Under the pieces are notes generated by a model. That model was given only the letters and a program-made list of their open reading frames with translations. It was not told where the DNA came from and made no database searches. Of a DNA stretch of 64,000 bases, positions 11,075 through 23,682 are shown one piece after another. The stretch is from Siphonodentalium dalli (taxonomy: Eukaryota > Mollusca > Scaphopoda > Gadilida > Siphonodentaliidae): the NCBI GenBank assembly GCA_032622095.1, contig CP136061.1:130336754-130400753 (forward strand), written 5' to 3'. A program made the position numbers and the translations under genes. Numbering within the stretch: position 1 is the stretch's first letter; every line of letters starts with the position of its first letter.

Positions 11075-13034
11075 TGAAAGTGTCAATGACACTGTAGATC
11101 AACTTAGGTAGGGGAATAATTTAATGGTTTACAGTAAATGGAGAAATAGGAAAGATGCTGATTGAAATGTCTTACCTGTGCCAAAGGATTTAGTCATGCA
11201 AAGAGTAAAATCCAAGATGGCTGCTGGTGGCCATGTTTTTTGGCCGAATGACCCCAAAATGACTCGTTCCAATCTACATGTCAATATTAACATCAATGAC
11301 AAATTTCATGATTATCAGATGAATAGTACGACATGTAGCCCGCCCGCGACAATGGATTTAATTTTGAAATCCAAGATGGGCCACCAGTGGCCATGTTTTT
11401 TGGTCGAATGACCCCAAAATGACTCGTTCCCATCTACATGTCAATGTCAACAGCCATGACAAATTTCATGTAATTCCGACCAAAGCTACGACCTGTAGCC
11501 CGCGGGAAAGGATTTAGTCATGCAAATAGTAAAATCCAAGATGGCTGCTGGCGGCCATGTTTTTTAACTGAACGACCCCAAAATCACTCGTTCCCATCTA
11601 CATGCCAATATTAACATCCATGACAAATTTCATGATGATCAGACTAACAGTACAACCTGTAGCCCTCGCCAATGGATTTAATTTTGAAATCCAAAATGGC
11701 CACCAGCGGCCATGTTTTTTGGCCGAATGACCCCAAAATCACTCGTTCCCATCTACATGTCAATGTTAACATTCATGACAATTGCATAAAGATCAGACAA
11801 AACGTAGGACCTGTAGCCCGCGCCAAAGGATTTAGTCATGCAAAGAGTAAAATCCAAGATGGCTGCTGGTGGCCATGTTTTTTGGCTGAATGACCCCAAA
11901 ATGACTCGTTCCCATCTACATGTCATTGTTAACATCCATGACAAATTTCATGCAGTTCTGACCAATGCTACAACCTGTAGCCCGCGCCAAAGGATTTAGT
12001 CATACAAAGAGTAAAATCCAAGATGGCTGCTGGCGGCCATGTCTTTTGGCCGAACGACCCCAAAATCACTCGTTCCCATCTACATGTCAATATTAACATC
12101 CATGACAAATTTCATGATGATCAGACGAACAGCACGACCTGTAGCCCGCGCCAATGGATTGAATTTTGAAATCCAAGATGGCCACCAGCGGCCATGTTTT
12201 TTGGCCAGATGACCCCAAAATGACTCGTTCCCATCTACATGTCAATGTCAACATTCATGACAAATTTCATAAAGAATAAATCAAAGGTATGACCTGTATC
12301 CCGCGCCAAAGGATTTAGTCATGCAAAGAGTAAAATCCAAGATGGTTGCTGGCGGCCATGTTTTTTGGCCAAATGACCCCAAAATGACTCGTTCCCATAT
12401 ACATGTAAATGTTAACATCCATGACAAATTTTATGATGATCAGATAAGCAGTACGACCTGTAGCCCGCGCCAATGGATTGAATTTTGAAATCCAAGATGG
12501 CCACTGGCGGCCATGTTTTTTTGTCGAATGACCCCAAAATGACTCGTTCCCATCTACATGTCATTTTTAACATCCATGACAAATTTCATTAAGATCTGAC
12601 AAAAGCTATGACCTGTAGCCCGCGCCAAAGGATTTAGTCATGCAAAGAGTAAAATCCAAGATGGCTGCTGGCGGCCATGTTTTTTGGCCGAATGACCCCA
12701 AAACGACTCGTTCCCATCTACATGTAAATGTTAACATCCATGGCAAATTTTATGATGATCAGATAAGCAGTACGACCTGTAGCCCGCGCCAATGGATTGA
12801 ATTTTGAAATCCAAGATGGCCACTGGTGGCCATGTTTTTTTGCCGAATGACCCCAAAATGACTCGTTCCCATCTACATGTTAATGTCAACATTCATGACA
12901 AATATCATAAAGATCAGACCAAAGGTACGACCTGTAGCCCGCGCCAAAGGAAATTGTTGACGGACACACGCACACACGGACGACGGACGCCAAACCATCG
13001 CAATAGCTCAAACTTACAAAGTAAGTTGAGCTAA
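11075..13034 (+). mobile_element. Pearl-like element P3, 11 core units
   Basis: The left end GAAAGTGTCAATGACACTGT is at 11076. About eleven ~162 bp cores follow in the order A B A B A A B A B A B. A units start AAAGGATTTAGTCATGCAAA and B units start CAATGGATT(T/G)AATTTTGAA. Then come an (AC)n plus GGACGACGGACG tract (about 12965-12990) and the terminal hairpin CTCAAACTTACAAAG / TAAGTTGAG ending CTAA. No coding capacity: the short ORFs recur in each unit and are by-products of the repeat. Confidence 0.85.
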
Positions 13035-14769
13035 AAATGTGATACAGGAATATACTTAAATTTCTCTCGCTTCTTGTTCCTTCCGCTGAAGGGGTCAAGA
13101 TTCACCTGCCATGGTGATTGCCAACCGAAAACTTGTCTACGCGTCTACGTCTTAGGCTACTGGGCGCCGCCATTTTGGAACAATGACGTCACAAATCACG
13201 ACACGTGACGCCAAAAATAGGTTAAATCTTCCTGGGCCCCTCACTGGGTGATCGGCCTATATTGAATACATGGTACTATGCGCAAAACATTTTATTATAA
13301 AAGATTCATTCGCTGATAACAAGTGCATGAAGTGGGAATCACTGGTTTCGAGTTGATGAGAATCATGAAGTAAAAATGGCCGATAATGCGACCAGAAACT
13401 AGGAAAAAGGTAAAAATTATAGGCAATGACATATTGCATAGTATTTTGGCATCTAAGAGCATATGCTATATTATTTTTCAAACAAGCTGATACCTCAATT
13501 GTGTCCAAGCTCACAGTTGTTTGCTCTAACATTCTGACCAAAGTTGCAGTCGAGGGATTGTCCTAGATAGACTGGTGTATTCCACGCACCTCCGAATGTC
13601 AAATTTGGTCAGAATGTTATAGAAAACTACTGAGTATTTCGGAGCAAATAAGCTATCAACATGTTTTAAAAATAAACTAGAATATGCCTGTAATAGTTAA
13701 AATGCTATGTTTTGCATCAGTTCCTAATATATATGTGTGCATCTGCGATTGTCTCTGCCATTTTGAATGCGTGGTACTCACCAACCTCGAAACCACGTGA
13801 TACCCCACTGTGTAATTAGGATTACTGTAGACAAACTTATTATTTTTATTCTTTGCCCATCTGGGGACTTTTAAAATATTTTATTATATAACTGGCTGGA
13901 GCCGCCATATATTGACATCTTATTTCGAACAAATATCTTTTAGCAAGGTCAAATATGAAAGATGGTGTATCTCTTCCCTGAACTTTCTGTACAGATCCAG
14001 AGCTATACAATATCTTTGGGCCAAGGACACCAATAAACAGGAGCTTCTGTCACTTGGCAATCATTATTTGTTTAAGACTTTATGAAGTTGAATGCCATCA
14101 ATTATTTTAAATGTTCAACCATCCTAGCATCCTAGCATCAAGCATCGGAAGCCTATGGTATGCATTCAGAATAATTATGAGGCACTTTCGACAAAACAAA
14201 ACTTCAGAATGACATCACAAAATAGAACTCATTCATCAAATGATTTATGACGAAGGTGGAATTTGAATTGGGAGACAGATCATTGCCATTAATTTTCGCT
14301 CATGGCTTCCTTAAAGAATTTGATGTTTGATCAGAGGAATTTGCAACTTTGACTCGCATCGTCCCAAAAAAAACTGCAGTTCTGACGATGTGTGTACTAC
14401 ATGTGTAAACTGATAAAAAATATATTTGTGACATGAGCTACTGTTCAACTGAATTCTCAAAGTTTTGTTCTGATTGACCGATTGCACTTTTTCTTAAATT
14501 GCTAAATAGATCACAGATTGTTAATCAGCAAATGCTATGGCGGTGATAAATTCATCTTTGTGAGTGAAATATGCCTAGCACCAGATGTTTTATGGGCATC
14601 ATAATGCAGATATGCCTTCAAAACAAGTTTATCACAAGTTCCATGAAGAGATACAGCAGCTTTAAATATAATCTAGTCATTCTGATAAATGGCATGACTT
14701 TATTGATGTTAGGATGAACAACTAGATGTGGGACTAACCCAAGTGGGACTAAGGATACATTATACGACT
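13035..14769. other. Unassigned sequence
   Basis: No supported coding exon, RNA gene or recognised repeat in 1.7 kb. Confidence 0.4.
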
Positions 14770-14895
14770 TGACAGTCACATGTCTCTTAATTCGATCAAG
14801 CCACTGTTGCAGCGAAACTCAATAGTCCACTGGCTGGTGTCAAACTCATACCACTGCGTTGACCACACCACAAGTCAAACAGCCTAAGGGAGATA
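14770..14895 (-). repeat. tRNA-derived SINE, copy 1 (minus)
   Basis: On the minus strand a degenerate B-box (GGTATGAGTTTGACACC) is followed by CAACAGTGGCTTGATCGAAT. The latter block recurs in the SINE at 55774-56160. A GGGAGATAACT motif lies at the edge. Confidence 0.6.
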
Positions 14896-15912
14896 ACTAT
14901 ATTTAGTACAGAAAGGGTTAATAAATATCACATCATAAGAAACCTGCAAATTTATTGTTGCCAATTATGGTTCTCAAAATGTTGTTATCTTGTAAATTAC
15001 AAGTGTTGACGTTTTATAGATCAAGTCTTCTCGGTTTACAGCTTGCGATATCGGTTAGATTGATGCTGTTTTGTCCCATCCCATTACTCTTCGATAACAG
15101 ACTTTATGCCCAGAATTGTGGGCGGGAGTAATCTTGCTTGTATGTCTTCGGATTATGTCAAATGGAAGCTTTTCGTATATGTACATACTACCGTATTTAT
15201 ATTTAATCTTATTCTAAATAAATTCCGAAAGCAATACCAGAAGAACGTGCGTGCACACAGGTAATGTACTTTCGCACTATTGAATAAGCGTACCAATTTA
15301 ATTAGCGGTCTTTTGTATCGGCAATGCTTTGAAACGGATTAAAACAACAGGTGTCTAATTAGATGCGTCTAAACCAGAATTGGTTACTGCAATGCACCAC
15401 CTTCAGATACATGCAGATACAGATAGATACATGTTTGCTTATATCACAAACTGATTGAACAATGGTGACTTCACAGGTAATTAGAGCAGTGACACGTTGT
15501 TTTTACATCAGCTATTGTGCTGGAATGGACTCTTTGTTTTTACAACAATTGTCCAACTTGCAAACTCTAATTCGCTAAAAGTACAGGACGGTGGTTTATT
15601 GTTACCATCACAGTTTTATTAAATTAACTTATCACATTTAATGAGCCATCGGGAAAACGATAGCTCAGAGTTGAAATCTACCGTCAACATCATTTTTTTT
15701 TAAACGCGAATCACCGTAAAATGTATCATTTCCGTGTTTCCTTGTTTATCTATACATATATTTATTTCTTATTATAGTATGTTTAACTATTGCAAATTTA
15801 TGTTTTATTTTGTAATTTATTGAATAAAGTTTAAGTAATCAGTAATGATGTGTTCGGGTCTCGATAACTCTTACTGATGGTGGCAATATATTCTGATGGT
15901 TTGCGATTTTCT
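14896..15912. other. Unassigned sequence
   Basis: AT-rich, no supported feature. Confidence 0.4.
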
Positions 15913-15986
15913 GTAAACTGAACACCTCTCTAAACCGAACAGAAGAGCCGGTCCGAAGGGTGTTCGGTTTAGAGAGGTTTTACTGT
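15913..15986. mobile_element. Short foldback remnant with pogo/Tigger-like ends
   Basis: GAACACCTCTCTAAACCGAAC and GTTCGGTTTAGAGAGG form arms around a 21 bp loop, and the right end runs on as TTTTACTGTA. Ends of the form CAGTAAAACCTCT resemble pogo/Tigger termini; the class call is inference. Confidence 0.55.
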
Positions 15987-17410
15987 ACCTTTTTCTATCA
16001 TAGCAAATGAATACAATTTTGAAGAATGATTAATCGCGGACATGTCAGATGATTAATCTCATTCAGGGGATTCCGTGAATGTCCGGGCTCCATGTGTACA
16101 TGTAGTATGTCTTTTGAATGATAGTCTGTTATAGAAGAGTAACGGGATGGTACTCAGTCCAAAACAGCATTATCCCAACCGATATCCCAAGTTGTTGTGG
16201 ACCAATAAGACTTGGTCGAAAGTTTGATAGAACTGGTAGAAACTTGAGGAGAGGACACAGTGATATAGAGAAGCCAAGTTATACTTCTGCATCCAGTTAT
16301 GAATTCCTAGCACTCCATCAAAGCATAAGCGGCGAGATGTACAAAGCATGTGTATTATAGACATGCGTATCCAGGGGACATACACAAGCAAAGCAGTTCA
16401 TTCTTTTGAAATGACATGACATTGCTGGTGTATCCTCATGTCAAGTTTTGGTCGGTTGTCTATATCAGTTGATAACACAATCAGTTTAATATGCCCACAC
16501 ACCATGACTGATTAGAATGCAGGATAGTTTTCATTGACTGTATATAAGGTATATGTAACTATGCCAGAAATCAAAATGCTGAAAGTGAAAAATAAGGGGC
16601 ACAGTGCTATTCAGCTGAGGATAGGTCAAAAAATTAAATAGCGTCTATTTCCACCATTGACAAACCTTCATGAAATGTGACCAAATAGCAACATCGACTT
16701 GGCAATATAAACCGTTAATCTCATATCAATGCCAATCTAATAACAGAGGTCAGCAAATAATTATCCTATCAAACAATCACACTATAGCAGACAATGGCTA
16801 GCCATGGATACATGCACAATATCATAATACACAAGCAATACTTCAGCTTGAGCGTATGCCATGCATACACATGTGAGTATAATACAAGCTTCATACATCT
16901 CGCCATAGAAGTAATATAAATCCAACAAATCACATAATAACAACATATGGAATTTTTTTTATTAAATTAACATATATCATAAAATATACATGATAACTCT
17001 AAAAATATTTTTCGATCTCTTATATCATAATAAGATTGGATAGAAACATGATATGTACAGAATTTGAACCATGCACAGATTCTAAAGAAATCAAAAAAAC
17101 ATTTAACAACCAAGGCATTTACCAGACTAAAGTGAGTGTCAATCAGGTGACCAAGAGAAATAACAGGTATAAACAAAATTTAATTTGAGACATTCATAGA
17201 AATTTACTCTGCTGATTTGAAATGAAGATGGATACATTTTCATTGGAACTTCAATAGACAGCTACCCAAGTTCTTACTAGTTAGATTCACTAAAAGTCCC
17301 TCCTTTTTCTCAAAATCTTATTATTTTGAACATTTTGATTGCCATTTTGTCAGCTCAAGATGCACTGATATAAAAAGTCATATGAACAAATTGTGAACGA
17401 TATGCTTAAA
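15987..17410. other. Unassigned sequence
   Basis: Open frames of 60-80 codons are present but lack domains or splice context. Confidence 0.4.
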
Positions 17411-18100
17411 AATAATTTCAATATACCTGAAACATCACAATTAACGGATCATATTACTATAATTACATCCACCTCATTCACCATAGTATTTTGTCATTAT
17501 ATTACATGTGGGCAAGTGAATGTTGAGTTCCCCCTATTTAATAACATGTCCAACTCAAAATACATTTTTTCTGGTTGATATTTTTCATTGAGATGTAATT
17601 ATAAATAATATTCTTGGTTTTCTAACATAACAGTAACACGATATTGGAGGGCATTACGGTTTATTAGCAGCCAGACAGAAATTATTAGCTTGGCAGCCCA
17701 ACATCCTATTACAGGCCAGAGATGAAGTCGAGTGCCGCTAATAGGATCAATAATTTGAATATACCTGAAACATCATAATTAACTGATCATATTACTATAA
17801 TTACATCCACCTCATTCACCATAGTATTTTGTCATTATATTTAAATGGGATAATATTACATTTGGGTAAGTGAATGTTGAGTTCCCCCTATTTAATAATA
17901 TGTCCAACTCAAAATACATTTTCTGGTTGATATTTTTCATTGAGATGTAATTATAAATAATATTCTTGGTTTTCTAACATAACAGTAACACGATATTGGA
18001 GGGCATTACAGTTTATTAGCAGCCAGTCAGAAATTATTAGCTTGGCAGCCCAACATCCTATTACAGGCCAGAGATGAAGTCGAGTGCCGCTAATAGGATG
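17411..18100 (+). repeat. 338 bp tandem duplication
   Basis: 17411-17748 and 17749-18100 are near-identical direct copies (both with TGAAACATCA, TCCCCCTATTTAAT, GATATTGGAGGGCATTAC and ending GCCGCTAATAGGAT). Copy 2 carries a small insertion near 17842-17860. Confidence 0.92.
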
Positions 18101-18473
18101 GCGGGCTGTTCATCATTTCTGATGTCTGCTAATTGGACTGAAAAAATCACTCATGTTATTACCATTATTACCACTCATGTACCATGACTGACACCACCCC
18201 TTAATGTTCATGTCTAACATATGTCATTTGTTCCTGAAACATTCGTAAAATATTCCATCAAAACCATTTTATCAATTGTTGTTTACAAACGAAAATTAAA
18301 GTTGATTCGGATGCCAGATGTGGGGCACATTTTGAGATACGTTATGTTCGTGACGTCACTGTGAAAGTGGCGGGACATTATTGAGCGAAAATTTGATTAT
18401 CGGCTGCCACTTTCATTATCATCCCTGCCCTGCTGGGTGTTATAAGATTTCATCATACCTGTAAATATCTCTG
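18101..18473. other. Unassigned sequence
   Basis: No recognised feature apart from TGACGTCA at 18352-18359, a CRE-like octamer with no gene attached. Confidence 0.35.
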
Positions 18474-18735
18474 TTAACCCCTTTAATGACTGGAGCTTTC
18501 TGGAATTTAGAGAAAACCATGTGCCAATGCATTCTCTTCTATATGCGAGTCTCCCATAGGGAGCCTCGCATATTTAAGAGAAAACATTGGCCTAAGACTT
18601 ACCTTGACCTTGTAAGCCAGTGCATCCCCTTATATATATGCGAGGCTCCCTATATGGGACACTCGCATATATAAGAGAATACACTGGCACATGATATTTA
18701 ATGCTGCACCAGCGCAGCCATTAAGAAAGGGTTAA
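18474..18735 (+). mobile_element. TTAACCC-ended MITE, two-hairpin type (B2), complete
   Basis: 262 bp from TTAACCCCTTTAATGACTGG to ATTAAGAAAGGGTTAA. Two strong hairpins with TGCATTCTCTT...GCGAG arms are separated by ACCTTGACCTTGTAAGCC. No ORF. Confidence 0.85.
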
Positions 18736-18839
18736 AACTTTAGGGAACGCCCTGTAAAATGGTGGTAATAATTACACAATTTAAATGAATTATGCCGAAT
18801 CACAATTTATTAGTTTGTTATTCGGCATGATGCCTTTAA

Positions 18840-19168
18840 ACTCTTCGCTGCTATCACGTCCGTAACTATTATGGACGCAAAAGTGCACACTGTGTGCTAT
18901 ATGCTCCATAGGTACTACGCATCTAATTCAGCACACTAGCAGTAGAGCATTATACATAACTGGAACTCAGAGATTGGTGCATTAGAATAACTATATCTCA
19001 AAGTTTCAAACAGTGTATGATGTTCCACGATTGTGAACAATAATAGCCTTTCAACTGAGTCAATTTTATGGTTCTTGTGATATTCCCGTTATATTTTCCC
19101 ACTCGAAAATGACAATAAGGTCAACAGCCCAGCACACGACATCATAACGTCATTTAGCAGCGAAGAGG
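18840..19168. mobile_element. TTAA-flanked MITE with 14 bp inverted ends
   Basis: 329 bp. Left end ACTCTTCGCTGCTA, right end TAGCAGCGAAGAGG, TTAA at 18836-18839 and 19169-19172. Noncoding. Confidence 0.85.
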
Positions 19169-19254
19169 TTAAACTGTGTAATTATATTAGGAAACATTCC
19201 TTAACCCTTTCCCAATTATTTATTGCCTTGTTCCTCAAGATGACATGACCTTAA

Positions 19255-19621
19255 AGACATATTATGTACTTGTTCGGGTGCGTGAAACTGATAAGTAAGT
19301 ATTCAGGTGCTATGTCAACTGGAGGAATGTAATATTCTACTAACATCACCGAAAATCTCAAGCAAATCGACCGTACCACTCCATAGAAAACATTGTCTGA
19401 ACTACGCTAAATTGTAAATATTTACTACTCGAATCGGGACGCTTCTATCGGCGATAAACTAACGAAAGTGATTTCGCCATTGACAGTCACTGCATTTAAA
19501 TAATATATAAGAATGACGTGGTGTGTTGTCAATTTAGATATAATATTTGCAAAAATAACTATTTGAACAAGATTATTCTCCATTTCTATTTGATCACCCT
19601 ACCGGAGTGTTTCACATCTCT
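19255..19621 (+). mobile_element. TTAA-flanked MITE M1, copy 2
   Basis: 367 bp bounded by TTAA at 19251-19254 and 19622-19625. Direct homologue of 799-1173. Confidence 0.75.
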
Positions 19622-20913
19622 TTAAAAGCCAGATACAATGACTCCAAATCTGAGGTTACAACAACACTTAAGTCAAACATAAGCTGGGTTTAGCCACATG
19701 TACGCATAACCTGTAATGTGTGTTGCCATTGCCAACAAAAGTCTTCTGATTCATGTGACCATTTCACCTACACACACACGATCAACCTGTTAGGAAGTTT
19801 GTGTCCAACTCGTAGCATATAGAACTTGTAGAAAAGAGGAATAATCCAATCTTCTGATAACCCAATTAGCGATCGTCATGCAGGCAGTGTGAGAATGGAT
19901 TTGCCAGAGCGGGAAAATTTTGATTGAAGCCAATTAACCCTTTCAGTGCCAGGAGCCGATCTGATCGGCCCTAATTTACGGTCTGTAAAATCGGCCCTAA
20001 AATAAAAAAAAAATAAAAAAAATAAAATAAATTTTAAAGATTATTTTGTGTTGAATTTTTGTTGGGGTATGCTTAAGGATGCTATAGCGAATTTAACAAG
20101 ACAATCAATGACTGTGGGTCGCTCACCAGACTGTAAGGACTGAGAAGACAGGGACTCTGAAGACTACAAGAGTCAGTACTTGACAGAATCACTTAAGTTC
20201 TAAACATGGACATAGCTGGATGTTCTCAAATGAGCAGGGCTCTTCACCTTGAAATTTCTAATTGCACATCACTGACAAATTTTCAACCTCTTACCTTTTA
20301 AAGAGGACAACCATACCATAGTACTAAGTTCACAAAAATCACTTTGTACATTCCTCTTAGGTTGAATTTTACGACTGGTACCAGTACTTCAAGCTTTCAA
20401 ACGTTTGATAATTACCAACCTGACACCCCCATCAAGTTCAAATTTGTGGCCAATTCGGTCCAACAGTTTAACCTGAAGTAGAAACATATGGACTGATGGT
20501 TTAAAAACATACATGTTAGAAAATCAAACCAAACTACGAGAACAGTTCTAACTTATTTTTGGTGTGAACATCTAATCTACAACTAATTTAGTATCGGGCA
20601 TGAAATTTTTAACTTTTGATCAAAATAGGGGGTCAAATCTCCACCCCTCTACACTCTCTCCCCATTGCCTCAAACATTGCCCCCACCCAGGCTGTCTAGA
20701 AATCAATATTATTATACCAGTACCAAACAGCATAGAGGAGAGTTAAATCTCTTATCTCTGCCCCTATTAGAACAAATGTGAATCCTCATCTATGAGATCC
20801 ATTCATCTAGTAATATCAATATACCCCTCAATTTTCTTTGAAAAATCAGGGTATGATTTCACCTGGATAAGTGCTAGTTAAGAAACTAATATTGGAACAG
20901 CCGAGTCTGTATT

Positions 20914-21005
20914 TAGTGTCTGACCTTTGCAGGTGAATTTAATGACAATATTCCGCAAGGTGGACTAACATCACCGAATTCACCGTCTGGGGACCTCATT
21001 TCCTA
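20914..21005. repeat. Foldback FB half-copy
   Basis: GTGTCTGACCTTTGCAG to TCTGGGGACCTCATT, one of the two FB hairpins, diverged. Confidence 0.6.
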
Positions 21006-21446
21006 AAAATGACCCCATGAACAAATCTGAACCCCAGTCACCCAAGGCCCCTCCATACCAAATATAAGCTATATAGGCCTAATGGTTCTTGAGAAAAAAC
21101 TGTTTTAAGACTTACTATGGAGGGAAAGAGTTATGGCCCTGGCTTGGCACCTACATGTATTTGATGTGATGAACTTAATTGAACAAATCTGATTGTGAGA
21201 CACCTAGGGAACATGCAAACTGAACTATATAAACACATTCCGTCTTTAATATGGAGAAGAAATCAATTGTTGATAGATGGATGGATAGACATCTCAACAG
21301 GCAGACGGATGGAAGCCTGGCAGATAGAAGACAAATTTAATCCAATATATACCACACCCCCCCCCCCCCATTTTTCTTTGAATATTAGTCGTATGATTTC
21401 ATCTGGATAAGTGGTGATTAAAAAAATAATATGAAATGGCCAAACC
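21006..21446 (+). repeat. Pearl-type cores of a second subfamily, with C-tract
   Basis: Core text CAGTCACCCAAGG...ACCAAATATAAGC recurs at 22320-22740. An 11-12 C run is at about 21358-21369. Confidence 0.65.
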
Positions 21447-21999
21447 TGAATTTAGTATGTCTGACATTTGCAGAATTAGGTCCCAAAAATGTGGATTTAA
21501 TGACAATATTCTGTAAGGCAGGCTAGCATCACCAAATTCATCCTCAATCTGATTAGGCCTCAATGGCCAATAAAACCAATGAACAGATTGAAGTCCTACA
21601 GTTGAAGTTGGTGATACACACCCATTGAGCACCTCAATTGTGCATTTTATCTTCTGCAAATTAGGGGCACATTGAAACTGAACAGGTGGAAAAAAGTGAC
21701 TAAATCAATGAAGTCCTACAGTTGAAGTTGGTGATACACACCCATTGAGCACCTCAATTATGCATTTTATCTTCTGCAAATTAGGGGGACATTGAAACTG
21801 AACAGGTGGAAAAAGTGACTAAATCAAACTGTCAATTTGATACTTAGGATACTTCCCAGAAGATGAGGACTAAGCAGAATTAGGTCCCTGGCGGGTGTAT
21901 TTGGTGATGCTAGCATGCTGTATGGGATAGCAACACTAAATTCACCATCTGGGGACCTCACTATGTAAATGTCAGACTATTTCCAGACTTGAAGAAATC
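21447..21999. mobile_element. Foldback FB copy with internal 120 bp duplication
   Basis: Outer ends are TGTCTGACATTTGCAGAATT and TATGTAAATGTCAGAC. The segment 21589-21708 is repeated directly at 21709-21827 with exactly 120 bp period and only a few differences. Confidence 0.8.
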
Positions 22000-22319
22000 A
22001 AAGCCATTCACAGTATCATTGAATGTCAGTCATCACCTAACCATGGGAGCACCAGTTTGTTGTTAAATTGCTACATATATGTTTAGATTAGAATAATACA
22101 TGTCATCTGGCCAGTTTATATAATTAATGACCTGTACCTTTACAGATATATATGCCTCTGTGGTGAGAAGAGGTATTAAATTGAGAGGTGATATGGCTTG
22201 GAAGGGATGTTGGTTGATGGCAGGGTTGATGGCCATGTGGGAGGGGGTGGGTGGAATGTTTCCATAATTTCATTAAAGAGTAAAGTTTCATAACTCTGCA
22301 TGTGCCCATATTTGACCCA

Positions 22320-22811
22320 GTGACCCCATTTGAACAAATCTGAACCCCAGTCACCCAAGGTCTCTCTGTACCAAATATAAGCTAAATCGGCCAAATATTT
22401 TTTTAGAAGAAGTCATTGTAAGAATTACTATGAGTTATGGCCCTGGTTTCTCAACTAATTGACCAGGTGACCTCATTTGAACACAAATCTGAACACCAGT
22501 CACCCAAGGACCCTCCATACCAAATATTAGCTAAATCGACCCAATGGTTCTGAACAAGAAGTCGTTGTAAGAATTACTATGGAGGAATAGAGTTATGGCC
22601 CTGGCTTCGCAACTATTTGACCCAGTGACCTCATTTGAACAAATCTGAATGAGAGTCACCTAGGGAACATCCACACCAAATATGAACCAATTCGGTATGA
22701 TGGTTTCAGAGGAGAAGATGTTTTTTTAAAAGTTGACGGACGGACGGACGGACGGACGGATGAGGAGTGATGACTATAGCTCCACCGGAGGCTTCGTCTC
22801 AGGTGAGCTAA
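22320..22811 (+). mobile_element. Pearl-like element Q1 right part with (ACGG)n
   Basis: Three ~155 bp cores (GACCTCATTTGAACA...CAGTCACC) are followed by GACGGACGGACGGACGG at about 22736-22762 and a hairpin TAGCTCcACC / GGTGAGCTA ending CTAA at 22811. This matches the bivalve layout of cores, microsatellite and terminal hairpin. Confidence 0.75.
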
Positions 22812-22942
22812 AAACAAGCTGGATAAAACCTTAGGGGCATGTTATAACTCAAAACTATCACCAAGTATTCATAGTATTAATTTTGATGCCCATGAAAAAC
22901 GTAAGATTCCCTGGCACTAAACCTACAAAAATAAGTCTGTTA

Positions 22943-23486
22943 GGCGACACCAATATTTAAGTCTGGTTTTAATACGAACACCGCCGACAACTTTTGTTCC
23001 ATTCCATGAAAAAAAAAATGTTTTATTTTTTTTAATTTTTTTTATTTAAATTTTTTTATTTTTTATTTTTTTTATTATTTATAAATTAATATTTATTAGT
23101 GTACTAGTATTAAGCATGGGGAATAATAGTTCAACGTTACTCAGCTAAAAGGTAGGGTTTTTAAATTATATTCGCATATGCCTGGCTAGACAATTTGTGG
23201 ATTGGAGCAGTATGCACTAATTTCCTATTAATACATGTCTCTATTTTTATTTATTTTATGACAAGAAATGTCTGTTTGTTTATATTAAATTTGAATATTA
23301 AAAACACATTTCAAATTCATATTTTATATATAATTATTGTGAAATTCAGGTAGAACTCCACAATTTAACCAATAAACTGTTGTGAGCAGGTTGTGAGAGG
23401 TTTTTTTTTCTTTCTTTTTTTCCCTCCTGCATCTACTTTTTTTTCCCCCACATGTTCGTAAACCAGACTTAAAAATTGGTGTCGCC
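22943..23486. mobile_element. PIF/Harbinger-like MITE nested in MITE A1
   Basis: 544 bp. Inverted ends GGCGACACCAATATTTAAGT and ACTTAAAAATTGGTGTCGCC match at 19 of 20 positions, with a TTA duplication at 22940-22942 and 23487-23489. TWA duplications are typical of PIF/Harbinger. The core is A/T homopolymer-rich and noncoding. Confidence 0.85.
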
Positions 23487-23682
23487 TTAAAGAATATAAG
23501 AAAAAATTATTAAAATTGTAAAAAATTGTAAAAAATAATAACAAATGATGAAAAATTGTTAGGCCAATGCATTCTCTTATATATGCGAGGCGACCTATGG
23601 TCGACTCGCATATATAAGAGAATGCATTGGCACAGGGTATATGGGTTGTTACAAAAATCTGACCTGGCACTCAAAGGGTTAA

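Larger units (their letters stand above)
20088..22831. mobile_element. 2.74 kb insertion inside MITE A1
   Basis: Defined by comparison with the copy at 53025-54740, which reads straight through here (CTATAG then GGCATGTTATAAC). Flanks read TAG on the left and TTAG on the right. The interior holds an FB half-element, tandem cores and a pearl-like (ACGG)n end, so it may be composite. No terminal repeats seen. Confidence 0.6.
19934..23682 (+). mobile_element. TTAACCC-ended MITE, one-hairpin type (A1), split by two insertions
   Basis: Left end TTAACCCTTTCAGTGCC at 19934, right end GGCACTCAAAGGGTTAA at 23682. Pieces 19934-20087, 22832-22942 and 23487-23682 are colinear with the other copy (53025-54740). 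The hairpin GCCAATGCATTCTC.../...GAATGCATTGGC is at 23562-23634. The interruptions are 20088-22831 (2.74 kb) and 22943-23486 (PIF-like). Confidence 0.8.

Noticed and set aside
18352-18359. CRE-like TGACGTCA as a promoter element
   Set aside because: No gene or transcription start can be linked to it; an octamer is expected by chance at this scale.
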